Below the pieces are notes generated by a model. It was not told the origin of the DNA and searched no databases. It was given only the letters and a program-made list of their open reading frames with translations. Made by a program: the position numbers and the translations under genes. A stretch of 64,000 nucleotides of DNA from Terrabacter sp. 28. GTDB lineage: Bacteria; Actinomycetota; Actinomycetes; Actinomycetales; Dermatophilaceae. Below are positions 41,191-50,567 of this stretch, one piece after another. Numbering within the stretch: the first letter of the stretch is position 1; the number at the start of each line of letters is the position of its first letter. The stretch lies in the NCBI GenBank assembly GCA_000955875.1, contig JYOE01000007.1, forward strand, positions 329,379-393,378, given 5' to 3'.

Positions 41191-41877
41191 TCAGACGTCG
41201 AGCCACTGCTCGCCCGCGAGCGCCTTGGCCACGGCGTCGGCGCCGGGCCCCTCGGGCCGGCGACCGAGGAGGGTCGCGGTCGTGAAGCCGGCTGCGAGGC
41301 CGTCGAAGACGTGGTGCCGGCGCAGCATCGCGTGCCGTCCGCCTTCGACGGTGACGTAGCCGACCCGCGCGGTGCGGGCCAGGTCACGGGCCACCGCCGC
41401 CGAGTTCGTCGGGCGGGCCACGCGGTCGTCGTCGCCGTGGACGAGCAGCACCTGCCGACCGGTGAGGTCGAGGTGCCCCTCGTGCGGGTACACCCACGGG
41501 TTGAGGGCGACCGCGCTGACGACGGGCTGCTCGGCCGCGGCGAGCAGGGCCGCGCGGCCGCCGAGGGAGTGGCCGACGAGACCGACCGGCAGATCACGGC
41601 CGAAGCGCTCGGCCACCTCGCGCAGCGCCCAGCGCACGTCGTCGACCGGCGTGTGGTGCGCGTCCCAGCCGCGGGTCGAGTTGAGCAGCCGCAGCACGGC
41701 CAGCTCGCCCTTGGCCGCGAGGGCGATGCGCGCCGCGATCGGCACCATCCGCAGCACCGACAGCTGGGTGGGGCTGACCCGCATCGGCCTGCGGCGCGCG
41801 GCGCCACCGTGCAGCACGAGCACCACACCACGGGGAGCGCTGGGCGCGGCGGTGTCGATGAGACGGGCGTGGGTCAC
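41191..41877 (-). CDS. Alpha/beta-hydrolase (dienelactone-hydrolase-like)
   Basis: Alpha/beta-hydrolase of 228 residues. Oxyanion strand VVLVLHGGAARRRP, nucleophile elbow GHSLGG in LPVGLVGHSLGGRAALLAA, acid in LLVHGDDDRVARP, His in VEGGRHAMLRRH. It belongs to the broad lipase/esterase group; the substrate is unknown. GTG start at 41877. It is downstream of the dehydrogenase gene in the opposite order (same strand, 60 bases apart). The 135 bases between its stop and the DUF1801 start contain nothing recognised. Confidence 0.85.
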   Translation of the reverse strand: MTHARLIDTAAPSAPRGVVLVLHGGAARRRPMRVSPTQLSVLRMVPIAARIALAAKGELAVLRLLNSTRGWDAHHTPVDDVRWALREVAERFGRDLPVGLVGHSLGGRAALLAAAEQPVVSAVALNPWVYPHEGHLDLTGRQVLLVHGDDDRVARPTNSAAVARDLARTARVGYVTVEGGRHAMLRRHHVFDGLAAGFTTATLLGRRPEGPGADAVAKALAGEQWLDV

Positions 41878-41937
41878 TCGGACGGCATACCCGATCGGGA
41901 GAGCGCAGCGAACTGCTCTCCCGGTCGGCGGCTGGCG

Positions 41938-42954
41938 TCAGGGGCGCAGGAGGACCTTGACGGCGCGGCGCTCGTCCATGGCGCGGTAGCCCTCGGCGAC
42001 CTCGTCGAGCGGCAGCTCGAGGTCGAAGACGAGGCCCGGGTCGATGCGGCCGTCGAGGACCCGCTCCATGAGGTCGGGCAGGTAGCGGCGCACCGGCGCG
42101 ATGCCGCCCGCGAGGCCGATGTTGCGGACGAACATCCGGCGCAGGGGCAGCTCGACGCCGTGCGGCACGCCGACGAAGCCGACGGTCGAGCCGGCGCGGG
42201 CGACGTGGAAGGCGGTGTCCATCGACTGGTGCGTGCCGACGCACTCGAGCACCGCGTCGGCGCCGATGCCGCCGGTCAGCTCCATCACGGCGGCGACGGC
42301 CTCGTCGCCGCGTTCGGCGATGACGTGGGTCGCACCGAAGCGGCGAGCGAGAGCCTGGCGCGGCTCGTGGCGCGACATCGCGACGATGCGCTCGGCGCCG
42401 AGCTGCTGGGCGGCGATGACGCCGCACAGACCCACTGCCCCGTCGCCGACGACGACCGCGGTCGAGCCCTCGCGGACGCCCGCCGCGACTGCCGCGTGCC
42501 AGCCGGTGGCCATGACGTCGGTGAGCGCGAGCAGCGACGGCACGAGCGCGTCGTCGGGCATGCCGTCGGTCTTGACGAGGCTGCCGTCGGCCTGGGTGAC
42601 GCGGGTCAGCTCGGCCTGCCCGCTCGACGTGCCGTCGGCGTTGGGGCACGCGGACTGCACACCCGCCAGGCAGTCGGGGCACGTGTTGTCGCAGTGGCAG
42701 AACGGGATGACGACGAAGTCGCCCGGGCGGAAGTCCTTGACCTCGGAGCCGACCGCCTCGACGACGCCGACGGCCTCGTGGCCGATCGTCGAGCCCTCAC
42801 GGATTGGGTTCTCGCCGCGGTACGGCCACAGGTCGGAGCCGCAGATGCAGCCCGCCGTGACGCGCACGATGGCGTCGGTCGGGGCCTCGATGGTCGGGTC
42901 GGGCACCTCGGAGAGGCGGATGTCGCCGGCAGCGTGGATCGTCGTAGCGCGCAT
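41938..42954 (-). CDS. Zinc-dependent alcohol dehydrogenase
   Basis: Medium-chain dehydrogenase of 338 residues, paralogue of the gene at 18817. [16 protein letters not shown] holds the catalytic-zinc Cys, IGHEAVGVVEAVG the His/Glu block, and CHCDNTCPDCLAGVQSACPN the four structural-zinc cysteines, which are better conserved here than in the paralogue. The NAD(P) motif is [17 protein letters not shown]. It oxidises an alcohol or reduces an aldehyde. ATG 42954 is chosen because GGAAGG lies about nine bases upstream; the in-frame ATG at 42963 is too close to it. A palindromic element follows its 5' side at 43001. Confidence 0.88.
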   Translation of the reverse strand: MRATTIHAAGDIRLSEVPDPTIEAPTDAIVRVTAGCICGSDLWPYRGENPIREGSTIGHEAVGVVEAVGSEVKDFRPGDFVVIPFCHCDNTCPDCLAGVQSACPNADGTSSGQAELTRVTQADGSLVKTDGMPDDALVPSLLALTDVMATGWHAAVAAGVREGSTAVVVGDGAVGLCGVIAAQQLGAERIVAMSRHEPRQALARRFGATHVIAERGDEAVAAVMELTGGIGADAVLECVGTHQSMDTAFHVARAGSTVGFVGVPHGVELPLRRMFVRNIGLAGGIAPVRRYLPDLMERVLDGRIDPGLVFDLELPLDEVAEGYRAMDERRAVKVLLRP

Positions 42955-43000
42955 GGTCGCCATCCTTCCCCTGCGTGGCGCCGGCCTCCAAACGGAAGAC

Positions 43001-43033
43001 GGGCACTCGACGGCGCCCTCGAGTCGAGTGCTC
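43001..43033. repeat. Diverged copy of the intergenic palindrome family
   Basis: Inner arms GGGCACTCGAC (43001-43011) and GTCGAGTGCTC (43023-43033) with a short loop; the outer arms found in other copies are degraded. It sits between the pirin stop and the dehydrogenase start. Confidence 0.6.
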
Positions 43034-43048
43034 GGCCTGCTTCGTGTG

Positions 43049-44050
43049 TCAGCCTCGCGAGCGCAGGCGCAGGTTCGGCAGGCCGGGGGCGGGAAGGGTG
43101 TGCTCCCACTCCTTCGGGAAGACGCCGTATGCCGTCTCGCCGCCGTTCTCGCCGCCGTTCTCGTCGCCGCTCACCTCGCGGGCGCGCTGCCACTCCTCGC
43201 GGAAGCCGACGACCTCGTCGTGGCTGCGTCCGATGAAGTTCCACCACATGACGATCTGCTCGCCGAACGGGGCGCCGCCGAGCACGAGGAAGCGGGCCGC
43301 CTCGTCGGGGCCGGCCTCGACGGTGACCCGCTCGGCTCCGGTCGCCTGGAAGACGATCTCGCCGGGCTTGGCAGTGGCGTCGCCGACGGTGAGCAGCCCT
43401 GTGTCGCAGAGCAGCCCGTGCTCGTGGCCGGGATCGACCGTGATCGTGAGCGACCGCCCCGGCTCGAGCGTCACCTCTGCGCCGACGAGGTCGGAGAACA
43501 TCGTCACCGGCGACGTCTGGCCGAAGAGGGTGCCGAGGAAGACGAGGACGCGCGCCCCGTCCACCTCGGTGACCGGCGGGGCGTAGTGCTCGAAACCGGG
43601 GGTGGCGAAACGGTCGGCCTCCGGCAGCGCCACCCACAGCTGCGCGCCGTGGAGGACGGTCGTGCCGGGCGTGGAGTACTCGGAGTGCGCAATGCCCTTG
43701 CCGGCGGTCATGATGTTGAGCTCGCCCGGACGCACGAACGCGTGGGCTCCGGTGGTGTCGCGGTGCTCGACCTCGCCGGTGAAGAGCCACGAGACGGTCT
43801 GCAGCCCGGTGTGCGGGTGGCCGGGCACAGCCATCCCCCCGGTCTGCGACACGTCGTCGGGGCCGTAGTGGTCGACGAAGCACCACGCCCCGATGAGCGA
43901 GCGCTCGCGCTGGGGGAGGCTGCGGCGTACGGGCATCGCGCGGGGACCGCCCAGCGGCACCTCGCGGTAGGGGAGCACGACCGCGCTGGACGGGCCCCCC
44001 TCGCGGGCGGCGCAGACGACCTCGTTGGGGTGACGGTCCGGGTTGCTCAC
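43049..44050 (-). CDS. Pirin-family protein
   Basis: Two-domain cupin of 333 residues. N-terminal cupin: PGHPHTGLQTVSWLFTGEVE with the Fe-ligand HPH and TGE and ELNIMTAGKGIAHSE, as in pirins and YhhW quercetinases. C-terminal pirin domain: PGRSLTITVDPGHEHGLL, AARFLVLGGAPFGEQIVMWW, and FIGRSHDEVVGFREEWQ. The region GDENGGENGGE is a short coding repeat. Pirins act as redox-sensing regulators or as dioxygenases. GTG start follows TAGCCT by six bases; that element sits within a 15-base palindrome shared with the divergent MFS gene. Confidence 0.88.
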   Translation of the reverse strand: MSNPDRHPNEVVCAAREGGPSSAVVLPYREVPLGGPRAMPVRRSLPQRERSLIGAWCFVDHYGPDDVSQTGGMAVPGHPHTGLQTVSWLFTGEVEHRDTTGAHAFVRPGELNIMTAGKGIAHSEYSTPGTTVLHGAQLWVALPEADRFATPGFEHYAPPVTEVDGARVLVFLGTLFGQTSPVTMFSDLVGAEVTLEPGRSLTITVDPGHEHGLLCDTGLLTVGDATAKPGEIVFQATGAERVTVEAGPDEAARFLVLGGAPFGEQIVMWWNFIGRSHDEVVGFREEWQRAREVSGDENGGENGGETAYGVFPKEWEHTLPAPGLPNLRLRSRG

Positions 44051-44054
44051 CGGA

Positions 44055-44069
44055 TCAGGCTAAGCCTGA
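44055..44069. promoter_or_regulatory. Palindromic operator between divergent pirin and MFS genes
   Basis: TCAGGC-TAA-GCCTGA, a perfect 6-bp dyad with a 3-base centre. It covers the minus-strand -10 TAGCCT (44057-44062) of the pirin gene and lies just upstream of the plus-strand element TACCTT (44076-44081), which is seven bases before the MFS ATG. A regulator bound here would block both. Confidence 0.5.
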
Positions 44070-44088
44070 CGTTGCTACCTTTCCCAGC

Positions 44089-45408
44089 ATGACGGAGGCC
44101 ACGGACGCCACGGATGCCACGGACGCCACGGACGCACGGGTCGGCCGGCGCTGGTCGGCCTGGCGGGTCGTGTGGTGGTTCGGCTTCGTCAGCCTCGCCG
44201 CCGACATGGTCTACGAGGGCGCCCGCTCGATGTACGGGCCGTTGCTCGCCTCGCTCGGGGCGAGCGCCGTCGTCGTCGGCCTCGTGACCGGTGCCGGCGA
44301 GGCGATGGCCCTCGTGCTGCGGCTCGTCTTCGGCCCGCTCGCCGATCGCACCGGTCGCTACTGGGGTCTGACGATCCTCGGCTACGGCCTGACCGCCGTC
44401 TGCGTGCCGCTGCTCGCCGTGACGCCGTTCGTCGGGGGAGCGGGGCTGGTGCTCGCGGCCGTGCTCATCCTGCTCGAGCGCTCCGGCAAGGCCGTGCGCA
44501 GCCCCTCGAAGTCGGCGCTCCTCGCGCACGTGGCGTCGGCCGTGGGCCGCGGTCGCGGCTTCGGCGTGCACAAGGCTCTCGACCAGGTCGGGGCGTTCGC
44601 GGGGCCGCTGCTCGTCGCGGCCGTCATCGGGGCGGCCGGGGCGATCTGGCCCGGCATGGCGGTGCTCGCCGTCCCGGGGGTGGCGGCCATGCTGCTGCTC
44701 GCCGTCATCCGCTCACGGGTGCCCGACCCGTCGGTCTACGACGAGGTCCACACCGCAGCGCCGGTCACGTCTGCAGATCCGGATGACCCTGCGGCGCAGC
44801 CGGTCTCATCGGACCCGCGTGGAGTTCGGGGCTGGTTCGCCGACGCCGTCGGGACGGGGCTGCCGCGCGAGTTCTTCGGCTACGCGTTCGCCGCCGGGCT
44901 CACGACGGGCGGGCTCGTCACCTTCGGGATCATCGGCTACCACCTCACCGTCGCGGGCCTCGTCGCCGTCGCCGCCGTGCCCCTCGTGTATGCCGGCGCG
45001 ATGGCCGTCGAGGCGCTCGCCGCCTTGGGCGTCGGGCTCGTCTACGACCGCCGAGGAGGAGCGGTGCTCTACCTCGTGCCGGTGCTCGTCGCGCTCGTGC
45101 CACCGCTGGCGCTCACGGGGCGGCTGTGGGTGGCGCTCCTCGGCGTCGCGGTGTGGGCGCTCGCCTACGGGGTGCAGGACTCGACGGTGAAGGCGCTCGT
45201 CGCGGAGGTCGTGGCGGCGCCGCGGAGGGCGACGGCATACGGCGTCTTCGCGGGGGTGCAGGGCGCGTTCGCCATCGTCGGCGGGCTCGTGGCCGGCTGG
45301 CTCTACGACCGGTCGCTCACGGCTCTCGTCGTCGTGGTGGCGACGAGCCAGCTCGTCGCCCTGGTGCTCCTCGTCCGCACCGTCCGCTCCCTCCGCACCC
45401 CCGCCTGA
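44089..45408 (+). CDS. MFS transporter
   Basis: Major-facilitator permease of 439 residues with about 12 predicted helices. The N-terminus carries an Ala-Thr-Asp tandem repeat (EATDATDATDATDA, 9-bp DNA repeat), then WWFGFVSLAADMVYEGARS. The loop motif GPLADRTGRYWGLTILGYG (D-R-x-G-R) is the MFS signature, and LLERSGKAVRSPSKSALLAH resembles the YnfM/multidrug-exporter subgroup. It probably exports a small hydrophobic compound. ATG start at 44089. Divergent from pirin across a 38-base region; convergent with the subtilisin gene across an inverted repeat. Confidence 0.85.
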   Translation: MTEATDATDATDATDARVGRRWSAWRVVWWFGFVSLAADMVYEGARSMYGPLLASLGASAVVVGLVTGAGEAMALVLRLVFGPLADRTGRYWGLTILGYGLTAVCVPLLAVTPFVGGAGLVLAAVLILLERSGKAVRSPSKSALLAHVASAVGRGRGFGVHKALDQVGAFAGPLLVAAVIGAAGAIWPGMAVLAVPGVAAMLLLAVIRSRVPDPSVYDEVHTAAPVTSADPDDPAAQPVSSDPRGVRGWFADAVGTGLPREFFGYAFAAGLTTGGLVTFGIIGYHLTVAGLVAVAAVPLVYAGAMAVEALAALGVGLVYDRRGGAVLYLVPVLVALVPPLALTGRLWVALLGVAVWALAYGVQDSTVKALVAEVVAAPRRATAYGVFAGVQGAFAIVGGLVAGWLYDRSLTALVVVVATSQLVALVLLVRTVRSLRTPA

Positions 45409-45413
45409 ACGCG

Positions 45414-45479
45414 CGAACGCGGCGTTCGGTCTCGAAAACCGTGTTCCAACACTGAGTTCGAGACCGAACACCGCGTTCG
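45414..45479. terminator. Long intergenic inverted repeat between convergent genes
   Basis: 23-base arms (45414-45436 and 45457-45479) matching at 22 positions, with core GCGTTCGGTCTCGAA and a 20-base loop. It ends the MFS and subtilisin transcripts. It is not the GCACTCGA family. Confidence 0.75.
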
Positions 45480-45503
45480 GTGAAGTGAGACGGGTGGGAC
45501 TGG

Positions 45504-47036
<1,533 letters not shown>

Positions 47037-47148
47037 GTGATGGGCTCCCGTTGGGTGAGGGAATGGTGCAGATGCGCCCATGTCGGGCACATGGGACCCA
47101 TCCTGCGACCGAATCCGCGACTCCGCTCGTCGAGAAGATCAGGCGTCG

Positions 47149-47820
47149 TCAGGCCACCCGCGGGCTGTTCCCCACTGGTCGGGTGAGGGGCGCGAAGGCG
47201 ATGAGCAGCACGAGCGCACCCAACGGCTCGAGGCCCCACGGAAGCGCGAGCAGGGCGGCAGCGACTCCTGCGAGCGCGAGCGAGCCGGCCGGCATACGGC
47301 CCTCGAGCCAGGTCGTGGCGAGCACGAGTGCCAGCGCGAGCGCCGTGAGCACCTGACCTCCGTCGGCGAGCGCGGTGGGCACGGTGGCGGGCAGGAAGCC
47401 GGTGAGGCCGCCTACCCAGACGGCGCCGGTCGCGCCGGCGCCGAACGCGGCGAGCAGCGCCGTGGGCACCGCGACCGGCAGGTGCTCGGCCCGCGCACCC
47501 AGGGTCGTCGTGAGCCACGCGAGTCCCGCGCTGGCGAGCACGAGCAGTGCCCCGGTGGCGACGGCGAGCGGGCCACGGGTCCCGGCCGGGCCGAGACCGT
47601 CGAGACCGCCGGGCCCGCCGAGAACGTCGGTACCGCCCAGCCCGTCGACCCAGTCGGCGATGCCGTGGGCGAAGAGCAGCAGCGGCGCGACGAGCGCCAG
47701 GAGGGCGACCCGGTCGGGTCGGCTCGCGGCCTCGACCGTCGTGCCCGTCGGGCCCGTCGCGGCCGGACGGACCGGAGCCGTCGGGCTGGTGACCGGTGCC
47801 GGCGGCGTGCTCGTCGTCAT
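47149..47820 (-). CDS. Hypothetical membrane protein
   Basis: Unrecognised protein of 223 residues, about five to six TM helices after a Pro/Thr-rich N-terminus: VALLALVAPLLLFAHGIADW, a Gly-rich loop (GGTDVLGGPGGLDGLG), GPLAVATGALLVLASAGLAW, AVPTALLAAFGAGATGAVWV, ALALALVLATTWLEG and LALAGVAAALLALPWGLE. Composition is typical of small actinobacterial membrane proteins. The ATG follows CACGCT by six bases. It is upstream of the subtilisin gene on the same strand. Confidence 0.6.
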   Translation of the reverse strand: MTTSTPPAPVTSPTAPVRPAATGPTGTTVEAASRPDRVALLALVAPLLLFAHGIADWVDGLGGTDVLGGPGGLDGLGPAGTRGPLAVATGALLVLASAGLAWLTTTLGARAEHLPVAVPTALLAAFGAGATGAVWVGGLTGFLPATVPTALADGGQVLTALALALVLATTWLEGRMPAGSLALAGVAAALLALPWGLEPLGALVLLIAFAPLTRPVGNSPRVA

Positions 47821-48057
47821 GCGTCCAGCGTGACCGCCACGGGCGGCGTCGCCCATCGGGGTCGACCCCGAGCGACCCCGGAGCGGTCCCTGAGTGCAGC
47901 TGGGCCGGGTCCGGGGGGTATGGACGATCCGCGCGGGATGGCGTTTTTGTCCATTTCAATGACTTTGCCCTGCTACAGGTCGTACCGTGCCGAATGTGGG
48001 GGTCGTCAGGGTCGGCCCGTCAACGCATCAGAGGGTTGTTGTTCTAAGGGGGTAGAC
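47821..48057 (+). other. Promoter region of the 48058-49579 pair
   Basis: 237 bases without a gene. AT-rich patches such as GTTTTTGTCCATTTCAATGAC (central part) and AGGGTTGTTGTTCTAAGG precede the ATG at 48058; GGGGGTAG is the likely ribosome-binding site. No operator was recognised. Confidence 0.4.
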
Positions 48058-48495
48058 ATGGCAGTGCGCTTCAACGCTCCTCCGGGATGGCCTGCTCCGT
48101 CGGCGTCGTGGGCGCCGACCGATGACTGGATGCCCGACCCGTCCTGGCCCGCGCCGCCCGCGGACTGGGAGTTCTGGACGCTCGTCGACCAGCGTGCCGA
48201 GGCCCGTGCGGGCCTGGCGGCACGCGAGGCCGCCGGCTCCCGGGCTGGTGACGCTTCCGTGGTCGCGGGTCCGCCCCGCTTCGGTATGCCGCCGCGCAGC
48301 ACGGCTGCGACGTACGGCACCGACCGTGGCAGCTGGCTCGCGAGCCTGCGGGCGCGGGCAGCCGCCGAGTCGACCGCGTCGGCTGCTGCCGCAGCGGCCG
48401 AGGCCGCCGCGAAGCCGGCTCCGCGCGCGGGCGCGAAGACGGTCGTCGACACCTCCTGGGAGATCGACGGCCTGCTGACCTCTGCGGGCAGGTAG
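48058..48495 (+). CDS. Pro/Trp-rich PPGWP-motif protein
   Basis: Protein of 145 residues of unknown function. The first 45 residues repeat a Pro-Trp pattern (FNAPPGWPAP, DDWMPDPSWPAPP, ADWEFWTLV) seen in many actinobacterial membrane-associated proteins, where it may dock to other proteins. The rest is Ala-rich (AAAAAAEAAAKPAPRAGAK) and ends with VVDTSWEIDGLLTSAGR. ATG with GGGGGTAG upstream. The downstream gene starts 10 bases after its stop, so the two form an operon. Confidence 0.65.
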   Translation: MAVRFNAPPGWPAPSASWAPTDDWMPDPSWPAPPADWEFWTLVDQRAEARAGLAAREAAGSRAGDASVVAGPPRFGMPPRSTAATYGTDRGSWLASLRARAAAESTASAAAAAAEAAAKPAPRAGAKTVVDTSWEIDGLLTSAGR

Positions 48496-48505
48496 GTCGA
48501 CCGAC

Positions 48506-49579
48506 GTGGACCTGCTGCTCAGGGTCGCGCCGGAGGTGCGGCTCAGCTCCTCCGCGTCCGGACTGCGCGCGTCGCTCGACGCCGGTCCGGTCGTGCGGAC
48601 GGGCGTGCCCGCGGAGGCGACCCCGGCCGGGGAGCACGTGTCGCTGGCGCAGCTCGAGCAGCGCGTCCACGACGCCCACGCGGTCGAGGACGTCGTCGCC
48701 CTCGGCGCGGCCGAGGAGACCTTGGGCTCGCTGCACCTCGACAACCACCCGCTGCGCCGCCGCCCCGACCCGCCCGACACGGCGCCGTTGTCGGCCAAGG
48801 ACCGGGCTGCCCTGCAGCGCAAGGCGTTCCGAGCCGCCCTGCCCCAGGTGCCGCTGTTCAAGTGGTCCGAGAGGACCAAGGCCAAGGCGGCGGCCGAGGC
48901 CGAGGCCAAGGGCTTCGGCGCGGCCTTGGACGTCGCCCACGCCGTGGTGGCCCAGCACCGCACCGTCGCCGTCGAGCACCAGTGGAGGGAGCTCTCGGAG
49001 CACGACCCCGCCACGGTCATCGCCGAGCTCGACGCGCACTTCGCGGCCGCGGAGTGCGGGTGCACCTGCGTGGACGCCGGCTGGGACGTCGCCACCTCCC
49101 GCGGCTACGTGACCGTGGTCGGCCGCTACCCCGGGCTCGACATCGTCGGCGAGCGCGGGCCCGGTGTCTCGTCGAGCGGCCGGCGGATGATGCGTCGCCG
49201 CACCCGTTCCGAGCGGAACGCCCTCTACCTCAGCGGTCTCGCGTCCTTCGCGCTCGCGACCGTGCGGCGAGCCATCAGCGTCGCGGTGGCTGCCGACGAC
49301 GTCCACGTCATCGTCGTGCGCCCCACCGCCGAGGGCGACGGTCTCGAGCCGATCTACGTCGGGAGCCTCAGCCGCGAGGCGGTCACGCTGCGTCCGTCGC
49401 TCGCCGACCCGGTGCCGCTGCTGCTCGGCTCGGCGGTCTGCCAGATGCAGTTCGAGGGGTCGGCGCACGACCTCGTCGCGCTCGACCCCGACTCGCACGT
49501 GGTCGAGGTGGTCCGGGCGTGCGCCGAGGCCCTGGCCGACGAGAAGCTCGACACCCTGCTGCGCGACCCCGCCGGCTGA
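48506..49579 (+). CDS. Unrecognised protein with Cys-x-Cys-x-Cys motif
   Basis: Protein of 357 residues that I cannot assign. It has no signal peptide or TM helix. Residues 95-160 are basic and helical (KDRAALQRKAFRAALPQV, ERTKAKAAAEAEAKGFGAAL); 165-190 hold AELDAHFAAAECGCTCVDAGW, with Cys at 184, 186 and 188; the C-terminal half reads as alpha/beta (GYVTVVGRYPGLDIVGERGP, SAVAADD-like VHVIVVRPTAEGDG). Earlier residues include DDVVALGAAE and DNHPLRRRPDPPD. GTG start. It follows the PPGWP gene with a 10-base gap and ends in an intergenic palindrome array. Confidence 0.6.
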   Translation: MDLLLRVAPEVRLSSSASGLRASLDAGPVVRTGVPAEATPAGEHVSLAQLEQRVHDAHAVEDVVALGAAEETLGSLHLDNHPLRRRPDPPDTAPLSAKDRAALQRKAFRAALPQVPLFKWSERTKAKAAAEAEAKGFGAALDVAHAVVAQHRTVAVEHQWRELSEHDPATVIAELDAHFAAAECGCTCVDAGWDVATSRGYVTVVGRYPGLDIVGERGPGVSSSGRRMMRRRTRSERNALYLSGLASFALATVRRAISVAVAADDVHVIVVRPTAEGDGLEPIYVGSLSREAVTLRPSLADPVPLLLGSAVCQMQFEGSAHDLVALDPDSHVVEVVRACAEALADEKLDTLLRDPAG

Positions 49580-49588
49580 CCCGGATCC

Positions 49589-49710
49589 CGTCAGGAACTG
49601 CGCACGCGAAGCCGGGGTCCTCGTCGAGTGCGCAGTTCCCGACGCCCAGCTCCCAATCGAGTGCTCAGTTCCCGACGCCCACCTCCCACTCGAGTGCTCA
49701 CCTTCCTACG
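49589..49710. repeat. Palindrome plus 33-bp tandem half-repeats (GCACTCGA family)
   Basis: An inverted repeat (about 49589-49609 with 49624-49644, arms of the GAACTGAGCACTCGA family) is followed by two further copies of the right half at 49645-49677 and 49678-49710, a 33-bp tandem array. It lies at the end of the unrecognised gene and reaches the stop of the SRPBCC gene. Confidence 0.7.
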
Positions 49711-50092
49711 CCTCGACGAGGCGGCGGAGGGCCAGGGCGGCGATGGGACGGTAGGCGAGGACGGCATACGCCGGGGCGTCGATGACGAGGTCGCTCGTGC
49801 AGCCGCCGCCAGGAGCCGGGCGCACCGAGTGGTCCAGCGTCGCGTGCACCAGACCGAACCGCACGTGCCAGCTCCACGCCATCGCCGCCGCGTCGACGGT
49901 GGTCACCTCGAACGGCAGGCGCACCCCGAGCGGCCCGACGACGAGCCCGGTGAGCCCAGGCGTGAGGCGCCGGGTGGCGGCGATGACCTCCTGCACCTGG
50001 GGTGACCACGTCGCCCACAGGTCGAGGTTCTCGTAGCGTGTCCAGGCGTCGGCCGGGGTGGCCTTGCCGGTCTCGCTCACGGTGGCGCGCAC
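49706..50092 (-). CDS. SRPBCC family protein
   Basis: START-like ligand-binding protein of 128 residues: WTRYENLDLWATWSPQVQEV is the conserved opening of the polyketide-cyclase-2 group, GLVVGPLGVRLPFEVTTVDA and MAWSWHVRFGLVHATLDHSV form the sheet, and RPIAALALRRLVEA the C-terminal helix. No substrate is known. The GTG at 50092 has GGAGGAG upstream. It lies 19 bases downstream of the cupin gene on the same strand and is probably co-transcribed. Confidence 0.8.
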   Translation of the reverse strand: MRATVSETGKATPADAWTRYENLDLWATWSPQVQEVIAATRRLTPGLTGLVVGPLGVRLPFEVTTVDAAAMAWSWHVRFGLVHATLDHSVRPAPGGGCTSDLVIDAPAYAVLAYRPIAALALRRLVEA

Positions 50093-50111
50093 AGCCGGGA
50101 TCTCCTCCCGC

Positions 50112-50516
50112 TCAGACCGCGTCGCCGCGGGCCGGGCCGTCGACGTTGACGGTGGGCGTGCCCGAGCCGCAGCGCACGACGACGGCCCGCGAGGTCGCGC
50201 CACCCGGGTTGCTCTCGCGGTGGACGGCTCCCGCGGGCACGCGCAGGAAGTCACCCGGACCCGCCTCGACGACGTGCTCGCCGTTCGGTCCGGACTCGAG
50301 CCGCATGGTGCCCGACACGATGTAGAGCGTCGTGTCGTGGTCACCGTGGTGGTGCCATCCGGAGACGGCACCTGCCTCGGTGTCGACGGTGCCCGACCAC
50401 ATCGTCTCTGTGTGCAGCGCGACGTGCCGGGTCATGCCCGGGGTCGGGTCGGCGGGTGAGAGCGCGTCGCCGCCGACGCGGCTGCACGGCTGGGCGGGGT
50501 CGTGGGAGTCGCTCAT
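50112..50516 (-). CDS. Cupin domain protein
   Basis: Cupin of 134 residues. Metal-ligand motif 1 is VSGWHHHGDHDTTLYIVSG with HHH and GE-like end, motif 2 is AGPGDFLRVPAGAVHRESNP. The N-terminal 35 residues are less ordered (SDSHDPAQPCSRVGGDAL). Similar small cupins bind Fe or Mn and act as isomerases or quercetinase-like enzymes. The ATG at 50516 has no clear ribosome-binding site. Divergent from the FAD-oxidoreductase gene, 51 bases apart, and first gene of a two-gene unit with SRPBCC. Confidence 0.8.
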   Translation of the reverse strand: MSDSHDPAQPCSRVGGDALSPADPTPGMTRHVALHTETMWSGTVDTEAGAVSGWHHHGDHDTTLYIVSGTMRLESGPNGEHVVEAGPGDFLRVPAGAVHRESNPGGATSRAVVVRCGSGTPTVNVDGPARGDAV

Positions 50517-50555
50517 GACCCCATCAAACTCCCGGCCGGGGCGCCTGACCACGTC

Positions 50556-50561
50556 TAGCCT
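50556..50561 (+). promoter_or_regulatory. Leaderless -10 element TAGCCT
   Basis: TAGCCT, six bases, then the GTG of the FAD-oxidoreductase gene at 50568. Confidence 0.55.
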
Positions 50562-50567
50562 TGATCT

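Noticed and set aside
49624..49710. Possible CRISPR-like short array (33-bp units)
   Set aside because: Units are directly adjacent without spacers and are half copies of a palindrome; no cas genes are near.
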